Notes: generated by a model from the sequence alone, not told the origin. Counted from the stretch's first letter, positions 1 to 12,512 are shown. The stretch: 64,000 bases of DNA from Ostrinia nubilalis (GCF_963855985.1 NC_087104.1:10788001-10852000), one strand, 5' to 3'. Numbers and translations are program-made.

Positions 1-341
1 ACGCTTTCGAAAAAGAACTAATCACGAAAAGTCGCTTGACTCAATTCTATACTCGGTAACGACGTCCACGTTTAGTTTCCATTCGTTATGATTCACGGGT
101 TATTAGCGATTACAAAAAATGACCAGCGAGAATCAAAACTACACATCTAATACCATTTTCTACCGTCCATCGATTTATTGTGAGTGTTCTGAATCGATTT
201 AACATGCTGGTATCGATAGAGCGGGCGAGCGGGCCAATTACTGGCGCGTCAACGCTGATTTACGATATAACGACACTAGCCGGACGCCTACATTGTTCGA
301 ATGCCTGGCCAGCATCGGCCGACTGCAAACAACACTACGCC
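1..341. other. Intronic or intergenic sequence, no gene seen
   Basis: This AT-rich stretch with scattered CpG has no reading frame or RNA gene that I recognise. It ends at the target site of the FLYWCH-carrying transposon. If the scribbler gene on the minus strand continues leftwards, this is part of its intron downstream of the N-terminal exon. Confidence 0.5.
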
Positions 342-350
342 AAATAAAAC
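342..350. repeat. Left 9-bp target site duplication
   Basis: AAATAAAAC directly precedes the GGGTTACC terminus of the element and is repeated exactly at 1110-1118 after its other end. This fixes the element borders. Confidence 0.85.
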
Positions 351-1109
351 GGGTTACCTACGCCATATCGAATGACAAATGATCGAAAATCAAAATATCG
401 AATACGTTTCATCGAACGATCAAAATATCGAACGATCAAAATATCGAATGCTCAAAATATCGAACGTTCAGAATATCGAACGATCAAAATATCGAACGAT
501 CAAAATATCGAAAGTCGATATAGACGTTTTTATTTAATTCATCTACCTTGCTCGGTTCCGGTGCATGGTTGTGTTTGGTCGTACAGTTTTGTTTTGCCAG
601 TTAATGTGTGCCTTAAGTATTTTTGTGCCTGAAAAGTTTATAAATTTGGAGAATAATGTCCGTGGGGACCTATTATAAGCCTAGCCTGTCCCAAAAAGGA
701 AAAACAGTCCTCATTTTGGAGGGCTTTGTAATGGCAATGAACAAAAATGTTGATGAAACATTCTATTGGTATTGTACACAAAAATATAAATTTAATTGTA
801 GCAGTACGGCAATAACAACGCTTCAGCAAGGAGCCGAGGAACATTTGTTGAAAAGTTGTACGACCAAACACAACCATGCACCGGAGCCGAGCAAGGTAGA
901 TGAAATTTAATAAAAACGTCTATTATCGACTTTCGATATTTTGATGGTTCGATATTTTGATCGTTCGATATTTTGATCGTTCGATATTCTGAACGTTCGA
1001 TATTTTGAGCATTCGATATTTTGATCGTTCGATATTTTGATCGTTCGATGAAACGTATTCGATATTTTGATTTTCGATCATTTGTCATTCGATATGGCGT
1101 AGGTAACCC
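351..1109 (+). mobile_element. Mutator/Phantom-like DNA transposon with long inverted arms
   Basis: The element is 759 bp, begins GGGTTACCTACGCC and ends with its reverse complement. The inverted arms are very long: about 351-590 on the left and 851-1109 on the right. Each arm carries a run of roughly 16-17-bp units around ATCAAAATATCGAACG. The right arm has one more unit than the left, and the loop is only about 260 bp. A perfect 9-bp duplication, AAATAAAAC, flanks it (342-350 and 1110-1118). Nine-bp duplications, long arms and a FLYWCH-type finger are the known combination for Mutator-like (MULE, including Phantom) transposons. No DDE transposase domain is present, so the copy is non-autonomous. 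The superfamily call is inference; the ends and the duplication are seen directly. Confidence 0.8.
656..910 (+). CDS. FLYWCH-type zinc finger fragment in the transposon
   Basis: The 84-residue frame fits one FLYWCH finger. Near the start are K14-G15 and a hydrophobic strand VLILEGF (18-24). The family signature follows as FYWYC (36-40), then C48, and the closing HNH at 72-74. The four probable zinc ligands are C40, C48, H72 and H74, and all are intact. FLYWCH fingers bind DNA and occur both in transposase relatives (MULE/Phantom) and in host proteins such as mod(mdg4). The start is the first ATG of the open frame, and the stop follows shortly after the finger. The last third of the frame lies in the right inverted arm. 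It may be a relic of a transposase N-terminus, an exon of a longer lost gene, or a short expressed protein. I see no dedicated promoter. Confidence 0.6.
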   Translation: MSVGTYYKPSLSQKGKTVLILEGFVMAMNKNVDETFYWYCTQKYKFNCSSTAITTLQQGAEEHLLKSCTTKHNHAPEPSKVDEI

Positions 1110-1118
1110 AAATAAAAC

Positions 1119-2640
1119 GGCAAAAAGCCGAGCACGGAGCCTTTGAAACGTGATAACTCTCCGATTGAAGTATCGAAACATTCCATTACACGCAATTTTC
1201 GTCGACGATCGACTAATTCAACTTCACAGGCACGAGTTTAAAGCGAATATAGACATAACTCTACCGAACGCGTGAGACCGAAAATCTACGAAGCATGGTG
1301 GCTGTCTTATACAGTAATTTGAAATAAATTATGTATGATTATCGATACAACTGGCCCTATTAGTTTTTATCGCGGTCGCCGCGGGCGTAAATGACCAACG
1401 AGATGTAATTAAGTGTTTAATTTATAAATTAGCTGCGGAAACCGGTTTCGTACCGAAAACGGCTGCGATGGATGGAGCCCGGGGAATAAACGGCTGCCTT
1501 TATAAGGAGCTGAAAGCCAGAGAACGTGTTCCTATGAAACAGAATAAAATAAACGCTTGCGTGAGGGAGAAATTCGTTTTGTGTCTGCCATTCGGAATTG
1601 TTTGATATCAAAGCGAGGAATATACATTATATCTTCTCTACGAGACTTTTGGCGTAACTTTACCGAATAGATGACAAAGGATTCGAAGTAAATGTACACG
1701 AAAAACTCGTTTCATTATGTTCCAAAGAACACTTTGTGAAATAAATCTTTTTGGCTGAGATAAAAAACAAAGTTTGTGCTGATAACTTTACAAGATTTAA
1801 CGACGCTCATTTAGCGCAGGAGATTACGCCGAGAAACTCAAAATAAACAAGGTTATAATTAAAACTCAGGTATGTTCGTTAATAACGCCGAAAATGCGTC
1901 AATAAAGACGTGGAATAAATATGCTTTTTGTTCGTAAGGCGCTAAATATAACGTTAATATTAATATTTCATCATCGGAGTGTGATAAACGAGAATGACAG
2001 TTATTGCCGTGGTTTAAGGAATTAATTCTTAAGCATTTATTACCACGTTTTTAGTACAGCGAGTTTCTTAGAAATAAAAGTGCAGCTGGTTCAAATTATA
2101 GGTGTTTCTTGGGTGTAATTTAATAATCGGAGCCTTTGAGTTGTATCGCCATACTTCATGACTGTTATTATAGAACGTAAGTATTGTTAGCACACCGCAT
2201 ATTTATTGTTGAGCGCGGGAGTGGTTTTCAGAGTCATTATTCGTGGATTGTACGACTAATAGTGTATTCTCATGCTATCCTAGTTTAAAATACGATCTTT
2301 AGTTTATTATTAAATGTTTATTTTAAAATATTCTCAGTGCATTTCTAAAAATACACGTTTTAGGTGCAAAAGTGTTAACATAGTTTTCATTTACCGCAAA
2401 CTGTTTGCACAAATGGAAAAATAAACATGGGCGCGGGTGCGCCTGGCTGTCAGTTTGTCACGCCCAAAATTGGATTAAATAATAGTCGATTTTCATGTGT
2501 ATTTTTTTAAATAAATAGCAAACTGTGTTACAGTTAAACTTTACTACAGTGTCCCAATACAGAATATAAAATTGAATAAGAATAATTACACGAACCTGAT
2601 TCACAGAAACCTATTTCATATACAATCATAATAATGTCGT
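1119..2640. other. AT-rich intron, nothing recognised
   Basis: There are only short chance reading frames, with no terminal inverted repeat, RNA gene or tandem array that I can support. The base composition is the AT-rich background of the window. Confidence 0.45.
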
Positions 2641-5600
2641 TAATTTTCTTCTCAGCGATTGAATGCGATTGATTCTTCTATTCAAAAGCTGCCACGCCTA
2701 TCTCTACATTCGACTAAATAACCAACAAGTTGTAAAACTAAACAATCGGCCGAAACAGCGGATATTGTGCTGGCCCAATAAACAAATGCCCGCGCGTATT
2801 GCAAACCGGCCGCGGTTCACGCTCCGCCGCCCGGGCCCGTTCCGAGAACCATAATATGTTTCGATATCTTATTCATTTTTTGTGTGCTTAATCATCGCAC
2901 GCTCACGCGATGTGACGTGCCCCAGAGCAGTTGCCGCATCTCGGCTATTATTCACGCGATTTCAATTATCTATCCGCCAATCTATGTAATTATTACGGCG
3001 TTATACCGTCGCATGAGAACTGGCCCCGCAATGGGGCATGTAGCTGCGGTATTTTCATTAAAGAAGCCGTCTCATTAAGACGTGCCTGCCGTTCGCCTGG
3101 CAATTAACGCGGCACAAAACTTTATTCAGTTGTCGCGTCTGTGCTGCCGGGAAATTGCTCTCGAATTCCGTGTCATTTGGGCGAGCGCAGCGCAGCCGGC
3201 ACTTCTGTGTCAATACGCTTTCCGCGGGGAAACGCCATAAATAAGTCATGCCATATAAAACGCGGCTATCGCACTAGAAACTCGGAACATCAATTTGCAC
3301 ATAATGTCGCGCACCATTCGAGAGACGGCCAATAAATGCGACGTAAAGGAATTGCCGAGCCGAGTCACAATGAATTATAAATTATAAGTGATGCGCGAGT
3401 GTGGCGTTCCGGCACGAATCATATAAAATGATGGCTTGACGTTGCACAAATAAAAGAAAGCCAGTCTATTTTCTTAGAACTTGGGCTGTTTACATCTGCT
3501 TTTTTAATTGTGCGCATAAAACGGGACTGGGGGTACATAAATAAGCAATTAAGCCAATTTGCTCAGACATGCAGCGTGCTGTTTTGTTTCACGCATTTAT
3601 CAGATAAGCCGTCACATTCGCGGTGCAGTTGATAAAAATAAATGTAGCGGTGTTCTGGCTCATCGTGCTCTAATAGCGCTGATGTAGTGTTTTATATGAG
3701 GAAGTGAGCCACGAGGTCTTTACGACGTCTGCCGGATGCGTTTCCTACGCAATTGATTCAAGCGATGTAGGAATTATTTTTATAAAAATACAGAATAATA
3801 CGTCATTGGCACTAAACAACCAATGTAGAGCATAATCCGCATTTGAAATTAATGCTCTACAAGATTGTAGAGCAAACTTGGAAACAACAATCAATGGGCA
3901 TAGTTAAAATGACTTGTATGACTTACTAGAACTTATAAGGTCATGATAAAACTAGTATTTATAATAGCAGTTACAATAATAATTGAGTTGATAAAGTTGC
4001 AATTAAATCCATTAACAAACCACCAGAACATTGAACAAACACAGATAACAGGGACCTATGTAGCAATGTAGAAGACCATTAACTGTAACATTTGACTCTT
4101 CGCCCTTGTATCCATTACAACATCGTTACATAACATGAATGGGATGACACTACAATCGACAATGCTCTCTACAACTACAAGAATAGGAGTGTCTTTGGTA
4201 GATAGTGGTTGGCGTTTACGCCTTATGGACGTTATTCTATCGTTTTCAATCACAATGTTCTATTTGTCCTTACGTTGATAACATTTAGACACGCGTTGTG
4301 CGCGGCATTGATAGACAACTGCTGGCAGCACATCGCGTTACTAATCCGTCTAAAGATTTCAATCGCTCAAAAATTCCAATGGACATATTAGCGTTGGCTC
4401 AACATTCGGTTTCAACAAAATACATCGTGTTTTTGGCTGTGCCTCAATGCTCGGGCGATGCAAATAGAAACAGTTTCTAGCTCGGCTTTCTTTGATACTA
4501 TATGATTTAGAAATAGACGTGTACGGACGCGTGGGTGGGCGGCATCAAAATATTATGGAAACAAACATTCAGAATTAGCTACGGCTCGGGTACATTTATA
4601 AACTCTTATATAAAATCTTTACGTGGTTTGTTTATACGCCCACGTTGTCGCAACTGTATCAACAGCGAATCGATTGACACGAATCGAAAACGCAAATTGA
4701 TACGATCAAATATTTATTCACGCCTCGTGGAGCACAATATTAGTTGTCGAATAAACCCAAGAGGGTTCGCTAACCGAACTTATCTACACCAATAATGGAG
4801 GTAAGTTTTTCGACACCTACCCTCGTGCATGGTTTGAATACAATAATTGAATTAGAACAGAATGACCATTAGGCGCGATGAATAATGTATGAGCTCAGGA
4901 AAGTTTTATTACGTCCGTTTTAAGGGATGATGTTTTACGGCACGAAAAGTTTTTATATGAGTGTAGTAAGAACGTAAAGCCGGGCGTGTCAAGTTGATAG
5001 CCGGGCTTTGCGGCGCGCCACGACGAGCGAGGATCCCGCGCTAACGCGCCGCGGGACCGGCCCCGGGATCACCCGAAAGTGGTCGCACAGCACTAACACG
5101 CACACTGATACAACGGAATCGATCCCGGCCCGCCACCCCGCGTCCCATCGAGGGGATGAATTTAAATTATTCACAGCGGGTATAACTGCGTGCCGTCTTT
5201 AACAAACAAATTACGTATGCGCACCTAATAACGCGATACAACCGGGCTCGGCTTCTGGGCCACCGAACATTCAATTATAACTTGGTAGGATAAGCGACGT
5301 GGGTCGGATTTGTAATTACCTCAGACCGATGGCTGCTCTGCGCCCGGAATTCGCTAATTAGTTCAACTATGTCGTAATTATGAGCTCGGCAAAATCGTAA
5401 GCGTAAAAGCTTTGACGTGAGATTTAATAAACATTTCGCGACGGCAAATTACATTATCTTCGGCTTAATAATATTACGCCGAGCCGACAGCCTGTGATGT
5501 CAACATGTTTGGATAAATACTAAAGACTTGGCTCGCTAAACGCTTTGAAGTGCTCGTCAGTGGCCTTAATAATCCCAAATGAGATCGTATTGTGAAAAAC

Positions 5601-8600
5601 GTTTGAATAAAAATCAACAATGCGAGCGAAGAAAGCGCCGCGCGTCATTTGTCAGCGACGCGAAAATTTGTACAAGGAAATGAGCAACGAAGAATGGGTG
5701 AGATCGATCAAAACGCCGAGGAATGCTGCCTTCAATCCCAATCATGTTCTAAACGGCGACACAAAGTAAGAAAGTAGGGAGCGTATAAAACGTCAAAGAG
5801 ATTGAATATCGATTGTCGAGTCGACAGCAATCTCGGCGAGGCGAGGGTGTCGCGGGGCGGGGGCGACCCCGTGACAATTTATGTTATTGGCACCGCTGGC
5901 CGGCGGTGATACGGGCCCTCACATGTAATTGTTAGTTGGTACCGCAGGATATTGGGGCATTAAACGAGAGCGGTGATTGATTAAGCGGCGATAACGATTA
6001 CTGCTGGATATTGCCGTGGATTGATGAATTAGGGGGAGGGCCCATTCACATCCGTAATTAAATGGCACGTATTGTAATTGATGGATGAAATACAAGACCA
6101 AGATTAGTCTCGGCTATTATTCCCAATGATACACACTTTATCGAGAAAGATTCGTAGATCGTGGAAAAGGAAAACAGAATTCCATTTTTACGAACTGAAT
6201 ATGAAACAAAAGCAAGAAGCGGTTTTAAAATTGCAGAGAAAGAATAAAGAAACGACACCGAAGCTTTGAAAGGCAACAGTAAAAACGTAGCTGCACAACG
6301 AGAGCATTGAATGAAAAAAGAGGAAGCAATTTACAAAACAAACCCGTCATCGAAACAGAACGAAAGTGAATTAAAAAAGCCGTAATCGCTCAGCTTTAAA
6401 GTGAAATAAAACAAAACAGGCGGCATGCGAGCCGCACTCACCCGGCTACAGATTAAGCCGAAAGATCAACAAATATATTTTAATCCCACCCTACAGCATT
6501 CTCGCATTTCCGCCGCAAAAACTCGCTCCACGACACATGGCGAGAAAAACCAGAGTTATTATCTTAAGTCGAACCCAACAGAACCCATTAGTAAACAACA
6601 CGAGCACAAAAGAGGGCAAAATAGCGGCTTATAAAAAAATGTAACAAAAAATCAGCTTTTGATCCTCGGCTCCCCTATATTCGGCTCTGAAGGTTTTATT
6701 AGTCGGCGGACCAGTCGAGCAACTCGCCTGCGATCCCAGAATTATTTTGTGTAATCTCTTTTGAATTATTTTCGTTTCTTATTTTATTTTGATCCCGATA
6801 ACAAACCGTAACCAGAACACGGAGAGTCGAATGTAACTTTGATGATAGGGACGATATTGATAACGTTATTAATTCAGATTTCGACGTTCGTACGTTCGCT
6901 GTGGATGGTGCAAATAAATGTGGAATAACAGCCAACAGGGGCATGGAATGCGTTTAGTACGACAAATCTGTAGCACGTTGCGCTCCAGGCGAAACTTTCC
7001 ACTCGAACAAAGAGACGGGGCAGGTATACGGCAGCTGCGGATTACTGCTTGCCCGACCCAGCGGCCGACTCGACCCCCGACCCAGTCGGGCGCTCGACGC
7101 CAGCCCCGACTGGTAACTCGACTGATCCGGATCCGGACCTATAACTAACTTAAATGGGTTTATGACAACTAAGACGGAGGAATTTTGTGAGCGAACACAA
7201 TGAATTTGTTATTCGAGCGACGACAGATTGAGTTTAGTGTTAATTGAAGTAATAATAGACGATCCCGCGCGTCTTAATATAGCGGAGCGCCTTCGTATAC
7301 CCGGTGAGCCCGAGCGAAATATTATTCGGTGGCTTGACTCGCAAACCGTTCGAGTAACTGTACTCGTACGTACAGTGTACACAAACAGCGTGAACCGGGA
7401 GCTCGTGATAGCTCGCACATCGACGTAATTAACAACGAATCAATTTGCTTTGCAGGAGTGAATATTTATTATCATTTCAATTGTTCATGACATAATAAAC
7501 GAGAGCGTAACAAACCGCGGCGGAGTATAATGCGAAGCGGAAATAATAATGGCATTTGTTAGAGTGAGGCTGCCGTCGGCGCCGCGGGCTTTGCCCGGCC
7601 TCACATCCTAATTACGCCAATAATAATTACACAGTAGTCGCTGGCAGCTGGCGACTGCCTCCTCGCGCCTTCTGCCGTCTTGCTCAACGTAATGAACGTT
7701 CAAACTGTTATCCGATATTGTATCTTGTTACGTTACTCACTTTTTCTTAATCGCCGCTTTGTGGGACTCACTCGACATTGGACTCTAATGACAAAACATG
7801 ACTGACAACACGACAAATACTTTTTTACCTCTTTTCTCTGCGAGTTAAATTTTTTTCATGTCTCACTGAACTGAAGGCATGCCTATTATAGTCGTTATTC
7901 ACTTTTTTTCTTTAATCATTCGAGAATAGTATCCGACAGCGCTTCGACGAGCTAAAATAATTATCGTGGACTCGTCGCAATTATTGAGATTCGTTCCGCG
8001 GCCCTACGAGGGCCATAGCCCGAGAGGCGATTTATTTTATCGCATCAATCAATTACATACATCGAATATTCGTTATTAAAATTTTAATTCCCGGTCTGAC
8101 CGTGAGGGCAGCGCTTCGCAATAACGTTTTTGTGAAATAAATGATAATATGCCCGCGGCAGGTAACGCGATACGTCCGTTTCGCTGTATAAATAAAGCCG
8201 TTGAAGCGAAAAATTCATCAGAATTTATCATTCGTGTTAGCGTTGATTTTGCATGCTCGGTATTTCTCTATCGGTACGGAACACTGCAATGGATATAAAT
8301 ATATCGTCCGTAGTGTGATTAATTTTATTACAGCGAAGCGTAAAATAACAGCTTTCTTTTCGTTGTTCAGTATTTCAGTTTTAAGCGCGATGAGTGACGA
8401 CACTAATTGCCAGTCCGCTTCCATGGAGCCACGAACCCGGCAGAAAACAATTTGCGTTACAAGACAGATTGTCTTCGGGATTGGCGCGCCCGCCGACGTA
8501 TTTATTTAATGTAAGCGGCGAGGCTGGCTGCCAGTTAGCAGTTAGTTTAGCGGCTCTGATCAGCCGGCAATCAACATGTAAATGTATTCAGAGCGATCAG

Positions 8601-8700
8601 TATAATCGGCCGGAGCGGTGCTATTAACCTCATTCGCGGCGACGTGTAACATGTTAAAGATCATGCTCCCCCGATCACTCCGATAGAAATCTTATTAATT
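2641..8700. other. Intron block of mixed composition, candidate regulatory DNA
   Basis: This block is less AT-rich than most of the window. It alternates CpG-containing patches (about 2760-3330, 5000-5130, 7010-7130 and 7560-7680) with many TAATTA/AATTAC cores of the type bound by homeodomain proteins. It contains very few recognisable transposons. No reading frame resembles a known protein. The scarcity of repeats and the patchy composition fit intronic regulatory DNA of a developmental gene, but that is inference from appearance only; I cannot measure conservation here. Confidence 0.3.
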
Positions 8701-10492
8701 TCTCACATTAAACCATTATTAACTTTTTTTAAAGAGTTAATTGTATGTGTACGTTTAATGAATTGTTAATAAGACGTGAATAATATCTAGACATTTATTG
8801 GCCATAATGCATAATTAATCACTCGAAACAAGTGATTTATATTCAAAAAGATATGAGCGATTTTGTAGTAATTTATTTTGTTATTTCTTAAACAAGGCAA
8901 AACATGGTAGAGTAACAATTTATGCAGGAACTCGGATGAGAGATCCGTAGTAGGTATCCTGTCTACAGTAACCCTAGTAAATCTTCTGAGCAAGAATTTA
9001 TTTTACTTTTACAATTTCGCTCATAAGCCCCGCACAAAGGACGTTACCAAAGCGAATAATGTGTACTTTTGGCCAAAAGATCCGTTTATCGCATCCAAAT
9101 AGTCATATTATTTGGAGTGAGAATAGAATACATTTTATCGCCAAGGGAGGCACCCCTCGTTCCAAACTTCATTCATAATAGGGTATTGAGACAGTTTAAG
9201 TATGGAGTGCAGACAATACCTACGGGTTATAGATATTGTGCAACTCGAATAACAGGGAACACTCGGGCGCTCGCGAAATTTATATCGGCAGCTATTATAA
9301 CAGACTATGGATACGCAACTCAAAGCGAAAAGTACAACGGAGTAAAGGACTTAAATTGATATCTCGTCTTTAATTATCACGCTCCAAAACTTTTCCAGTT
9401 AGGGAGCGAATCTAAATTGATTCCACAAGCACTTTAGAAATTTTTAGAGCCCTTGACAGTGATTAATGAAAGGAATTTCGGAGTCTGCGACGCGTCGGCC
9501 TCCCCTCGGCGAATAATACTAAGAAAAGCAAAGGGAGGGTCCCCATCTCGTACGCGATAAAATATACCTTCACGCAGTACAGTAATTTGACTTGGCCCAT
9601 AAAATATTGTGGTCGCAATATCTAATATTGCCAAAGCAGCTGTTGCGCGAGCGACGTACAAACTAGGATAATTTGATGTGGTTAAACGTGATAAGTTCAT
9701 AAACACTGGAGGCAATTTGCATGAGCCTTTGGTAATAAGTTTGAGTCACGTCGCTTGATTGATGATGCGCAGCATGTTGTGAAAGACATTGGCCAGGTGC
9801 ATGTACAGTCACGGAATGAAAAGGTTCGTCAGTTTTCAAATTGATTCCTTCAACGAATCGCGAGCACATATTACCTTTTGAAACTATGTTACAGAATAAT
9901 CTCGAGTTAGAGAAAATAATCTTTAACTGTTCGTCAGTAAAGTTCATAATTATTCAGATCAAAGTTGTTTGACGATTTATCTTGTCAAGATTATTATGAT
10001 TGATAAACTAAAACCTTCTTGTTGGTTCAACCTGCCATTATTATTTCTATTAAATAAAAAAAAACTAGATTTGGTAACATTGCATGGGATAGAAAATTAA
10101 ACAAGCAAAACCTTATTCGTTAGCAAACGTCATATTTATTTAAATGTTAGCAGCACTGTTTCTTGCACTGTTATGTTGGCAGGTTTGACTCTTACAGTAC
10201 CTAGTGCAAGCGAAAACCAACACTAAGGTGACGAACCTTTTTATTCCGCGACTGTACTTATTGATCTTTTCATACACATAGATGTGCCAGGTGGTCTAGT
10301 GTTGAACTACTAGGTAATAACAGAACAATAACCACCTGTGGTAATAGGCATATTCCTGGAGATACCGAACTATCAAGAATTGATGATACTGCCAAAGATA
10401 TTGCATAGAATAAAGATATTAAAGTAAAGAAAGTTATAGATGAAAGTGATTTATAGAAGAATTTGAACTTAAATAGTTCGACACTATTTACT
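8701..10492. other. AT-rich intron, nothing recognised
   Basis: Two adjacent short minus-strand open frames (about 9434-9715 and 9663-9947) have no motif I recognise and no splice signals that would make them exons. The remainder is ordinary AT-rich sequence. Confidence 0.4.
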
Positions 10493-10674
10493 GTGTGCTT
10501 ACCATGAGTTTACGGCAGGTGAGCTCGCTAGCAAATACGTCAAAAAATTCTATGAAGATTTTATTTCTTGAAAGTAGCCGCTAGGGGCGCTGCACAATAT
10601 GTCATACATTTAAATGTCATTTTTTTACGCAGTCGCTAGCGAGCACACCTAACGTAAACTCATGGTAAGCACAC
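10493..10674. mobile_element. 182-bp foldback MITE, copy 1
   Basis: The element starts GTGTGCTTACCATGAG and ends with the inverted form. A second inner inverted pair is built around CGCTAGCGAGC. A copy of exactly the same length lies at 60323-60504 and differs at only about six positions. I see no obvious target duplication at either copy, so the superfamily is left open. The short length, inverted ends and absence of a reading frame fit a miniature inverted-repeat element. Confidence 0.75.
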
Positions 10675-11696
10675 TGAACAAAAATTTACCGATAAACACA
10701 CAGCTGTGCAGTCTAAAAAACAGATACGAAGAGAGATATGTCTACCAATTAGGCTCTTAGTCAGTACACAAGCCAGTCACGGAACTGCAGTCATTAGAAG
10801 CTTGTTGACAGCGAAGTATCACGCGGAATGTAGGTGACTACTGACTACCGCCAACTCATAAAGGAGGTGTTAGCACCGGCGATTTCCCATTACGGTTGTT
10901 CGAGCATCTGCAATTCCGAGCGGATGGGAGATACAAAGCCTTATTTGCCGCAGAGGCCACAATCGTATTAATTTGTGGAGTGCAGCGAGCGGAGGGGGTC
11001 AGGAGGCGGTAGGGTGATTTAATGAACCGATGCGGCGGGCGACAGCGCGGATTACTCCCCACGAACGTTTGCACTCAATCAAGCTCGCAAACAGCCCTAA
11101 GCCCGGACAATTAAATACACTCCGAAACAATCGGCTACAGCGATAAGAGCAATAGCGCAATTCACCGGCGATTATCGTTATCGCCGCTGATTGACGCGAT
11201 AAGTCTCGCAGATGTATAGAAGACGTCTTGCGGCGCGTCTAGTCTTTTGAAGCGTTTCCGACGAAAGTTATTGCTATCATATAACATTTCAATCGATATT
11301 CGGTATTTAATTTAGGATATAAGTAAACATCTATTACACAACTAGGTACACTACTACTTTTACGATATGAAGTTTAAGAAAAATAATGATATTGGCATCT
11401 ACCGTTTAAATAGGATTATGCATGTGATTATTATGATTTATCATAAACGACAGTGATGGCATTTTAGCGGCGAACTCGTCGAGCTCAAGTTAGTAAAGTT
11501 TGCGTTCACATGTCAAGCTAAATCGTGAGAATATTAAACCGCACACAGACATCGTGAGAAGCTCGTACTCGAGACTCATTACGTCGTTCACGAGGTACGG
11601 TTAGATCTCATGTGGATGGATGTTAGGTTTCTAGAGAATCATACTTTTGTCTTGAGATGTATGTAAGCGGTTATAGTCAAGGAAGCAAGCAAATAC
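10675..11696. other. Intron immediately downstream of the scribbler exon
   Basis: The minus-strand splice donor (exon ..AAG, intron GTATTTG) sits at 11697/11696, and this sequence is the first kilobase of the following intron. A GC-richer patch near 10950-11050 has no recognisable coding content. I see no other exon here. Confidence 0.45.
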
Positions 11697-12452
11697 CTTA
11701 GTTTCTGTTTTTTGTTTCTTCGCCGGTGGTTGCGAGTCCTGCCGCGAGTCGTCCGGCTCGGGCTTGGTCGCGGGCGACGCCGCGAGCGCGGGGTGCGACG
11801 GATGCGGCGGCGGCGCGGCGGCGGGCGCGGGCGCGGGCGCGGGCGGCGCGGACGCGGGCGGCGCGGCAGACGCGGGCGCGGGAGGCTTGCCGGCCTCGAG
11901 CCGCGGCGCGGGCGACGGGCGCGGCTCGGGCTTGGGCGGCGCGGGCGCGGGCGCGGCGGCGGGCGGGCCGGGCGCGGGCGCCGGCGCCGCGGGCGGCCCG
12001 GGCGCGTTGGGCGGCGGCGGCACCCGCGCGACGCCGTTGACGTCGTGCGGCGGGTGCGGGTGGTGGTGCTTGTCTCTGGCCTTGTCCCGCCGGTGGCCGC
12101 CGGAGCCGCGCTTGGCGGCGGCGGGCGGCGCGTTCGGCGCGGGCGGCGCGGGCTTGGGCTCGCCGTTCATCTCGTTCGACTTGACGATCTCGTGCTTGGC
12201 CTCGGAGCTCTTGGTGCCGGGCTTGGTGCGCTTGATCTTCATCTTGAGCGCGGTGCGCTGCGCGTCTGGTTCGGCGCGCGCCGCCATGCCGCCCGCCTCG
12301 TCAGTCTTCTCTATGTCGGCATCGAGGTCTATGATGAGGTCGCCGATGCCGATGTCCCACTCGTTGTCATCGTACTCGAAGTTGGCGGGGTGCGCGTGTG
12401 GCGCGGGGCGAGCTCCGCCGGCCGGCGCGCCTTCCCTCATTGGCGCCGCCAT
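11697..12452 (-). CDS. sbb: Scribbler/ZNF608-ZNF609 family, N-terminal coding exon
   Basis: The exon (11697-12512) encodes the family's N-terminal block. Counting from Met at 12452, residues 25-49 include EWDIGIGDLIIDLDADIEK, matching the EWDIG-NLIIDLDAD-EK block I know from human ZNF609. Next come basic and His-rich stretches, a long Pro/Ala-rich low-complexity region (about 90-230), a KPEPDD acidic segment and a closing basic PAKKQKTETK that looks like a nuclear signal. Family members are nuclear corepressor or transcription-associated proteins; fly scribbler (brakeless) works with Atrophin in repression and in photoreceptor axon targeting. A good acceptor (GGTTGTTGCAG) precedes 12512 and a donor (AAG/GTATTT) follows 11697. 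The exon is 816 nt with phase 0 at both ends. Its GC content is far above its surroundings. Start choice: the first in-frame ATG after the acceptor is at 12452, and another is at 12440. The zinc-finger-bearing remainder of the protein is not in this window. Confidence 0.85.
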
Positions 12453-12505
12453 CCGCGCCGGCTCGCCGCGCCCGCCCCCCGCTGCCCCGCACAAACACAC
12501 ACCAT
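12437..12505 (-). promoter_or_regulatory. Upstream ORF overlapping the scribbler start codons
   Basis: Seven bases into the exon an ATG in a favourable context (ACAATGG, ATG at 12505-12503) opens a 22-codon frame out of phase with the protein. It runs across the Met at 12452 and stops at 12437. Its TGA overlaps the second in-frame Met as ATGA (12440-12437). Such an arrangement would suppress initiation at 12452 and could allow reinitiation at 12440. It applies only if the mRNA contains the exon from its acceptor at 12512. Confidence 0.5.
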
Positions 12506-12512
12506 TGTAGCC

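Noticed and set aside
792..1181. Minus-strand frame of 129 codons across the right arm of the FLYWCH element
   Set aside because: It translates the tandem arm units (repeated YRTIKISN-like peptides) and has no domain; the same peptide pattern appears from the other arm.
9434..9947. Two adjacent minus-strand frames of 93 and 94 codons
   Set aside because: No recognised motif, different phases, no splice sites or repeat structure linking them.
11764..12510. Second plus-strand frame of 248 codons over the same exon
   Set aside because: Also a shadow: stop codons are rare by chance in such GC-rich DNA, and the minus-strand frame has the conserved family block and splice sites.
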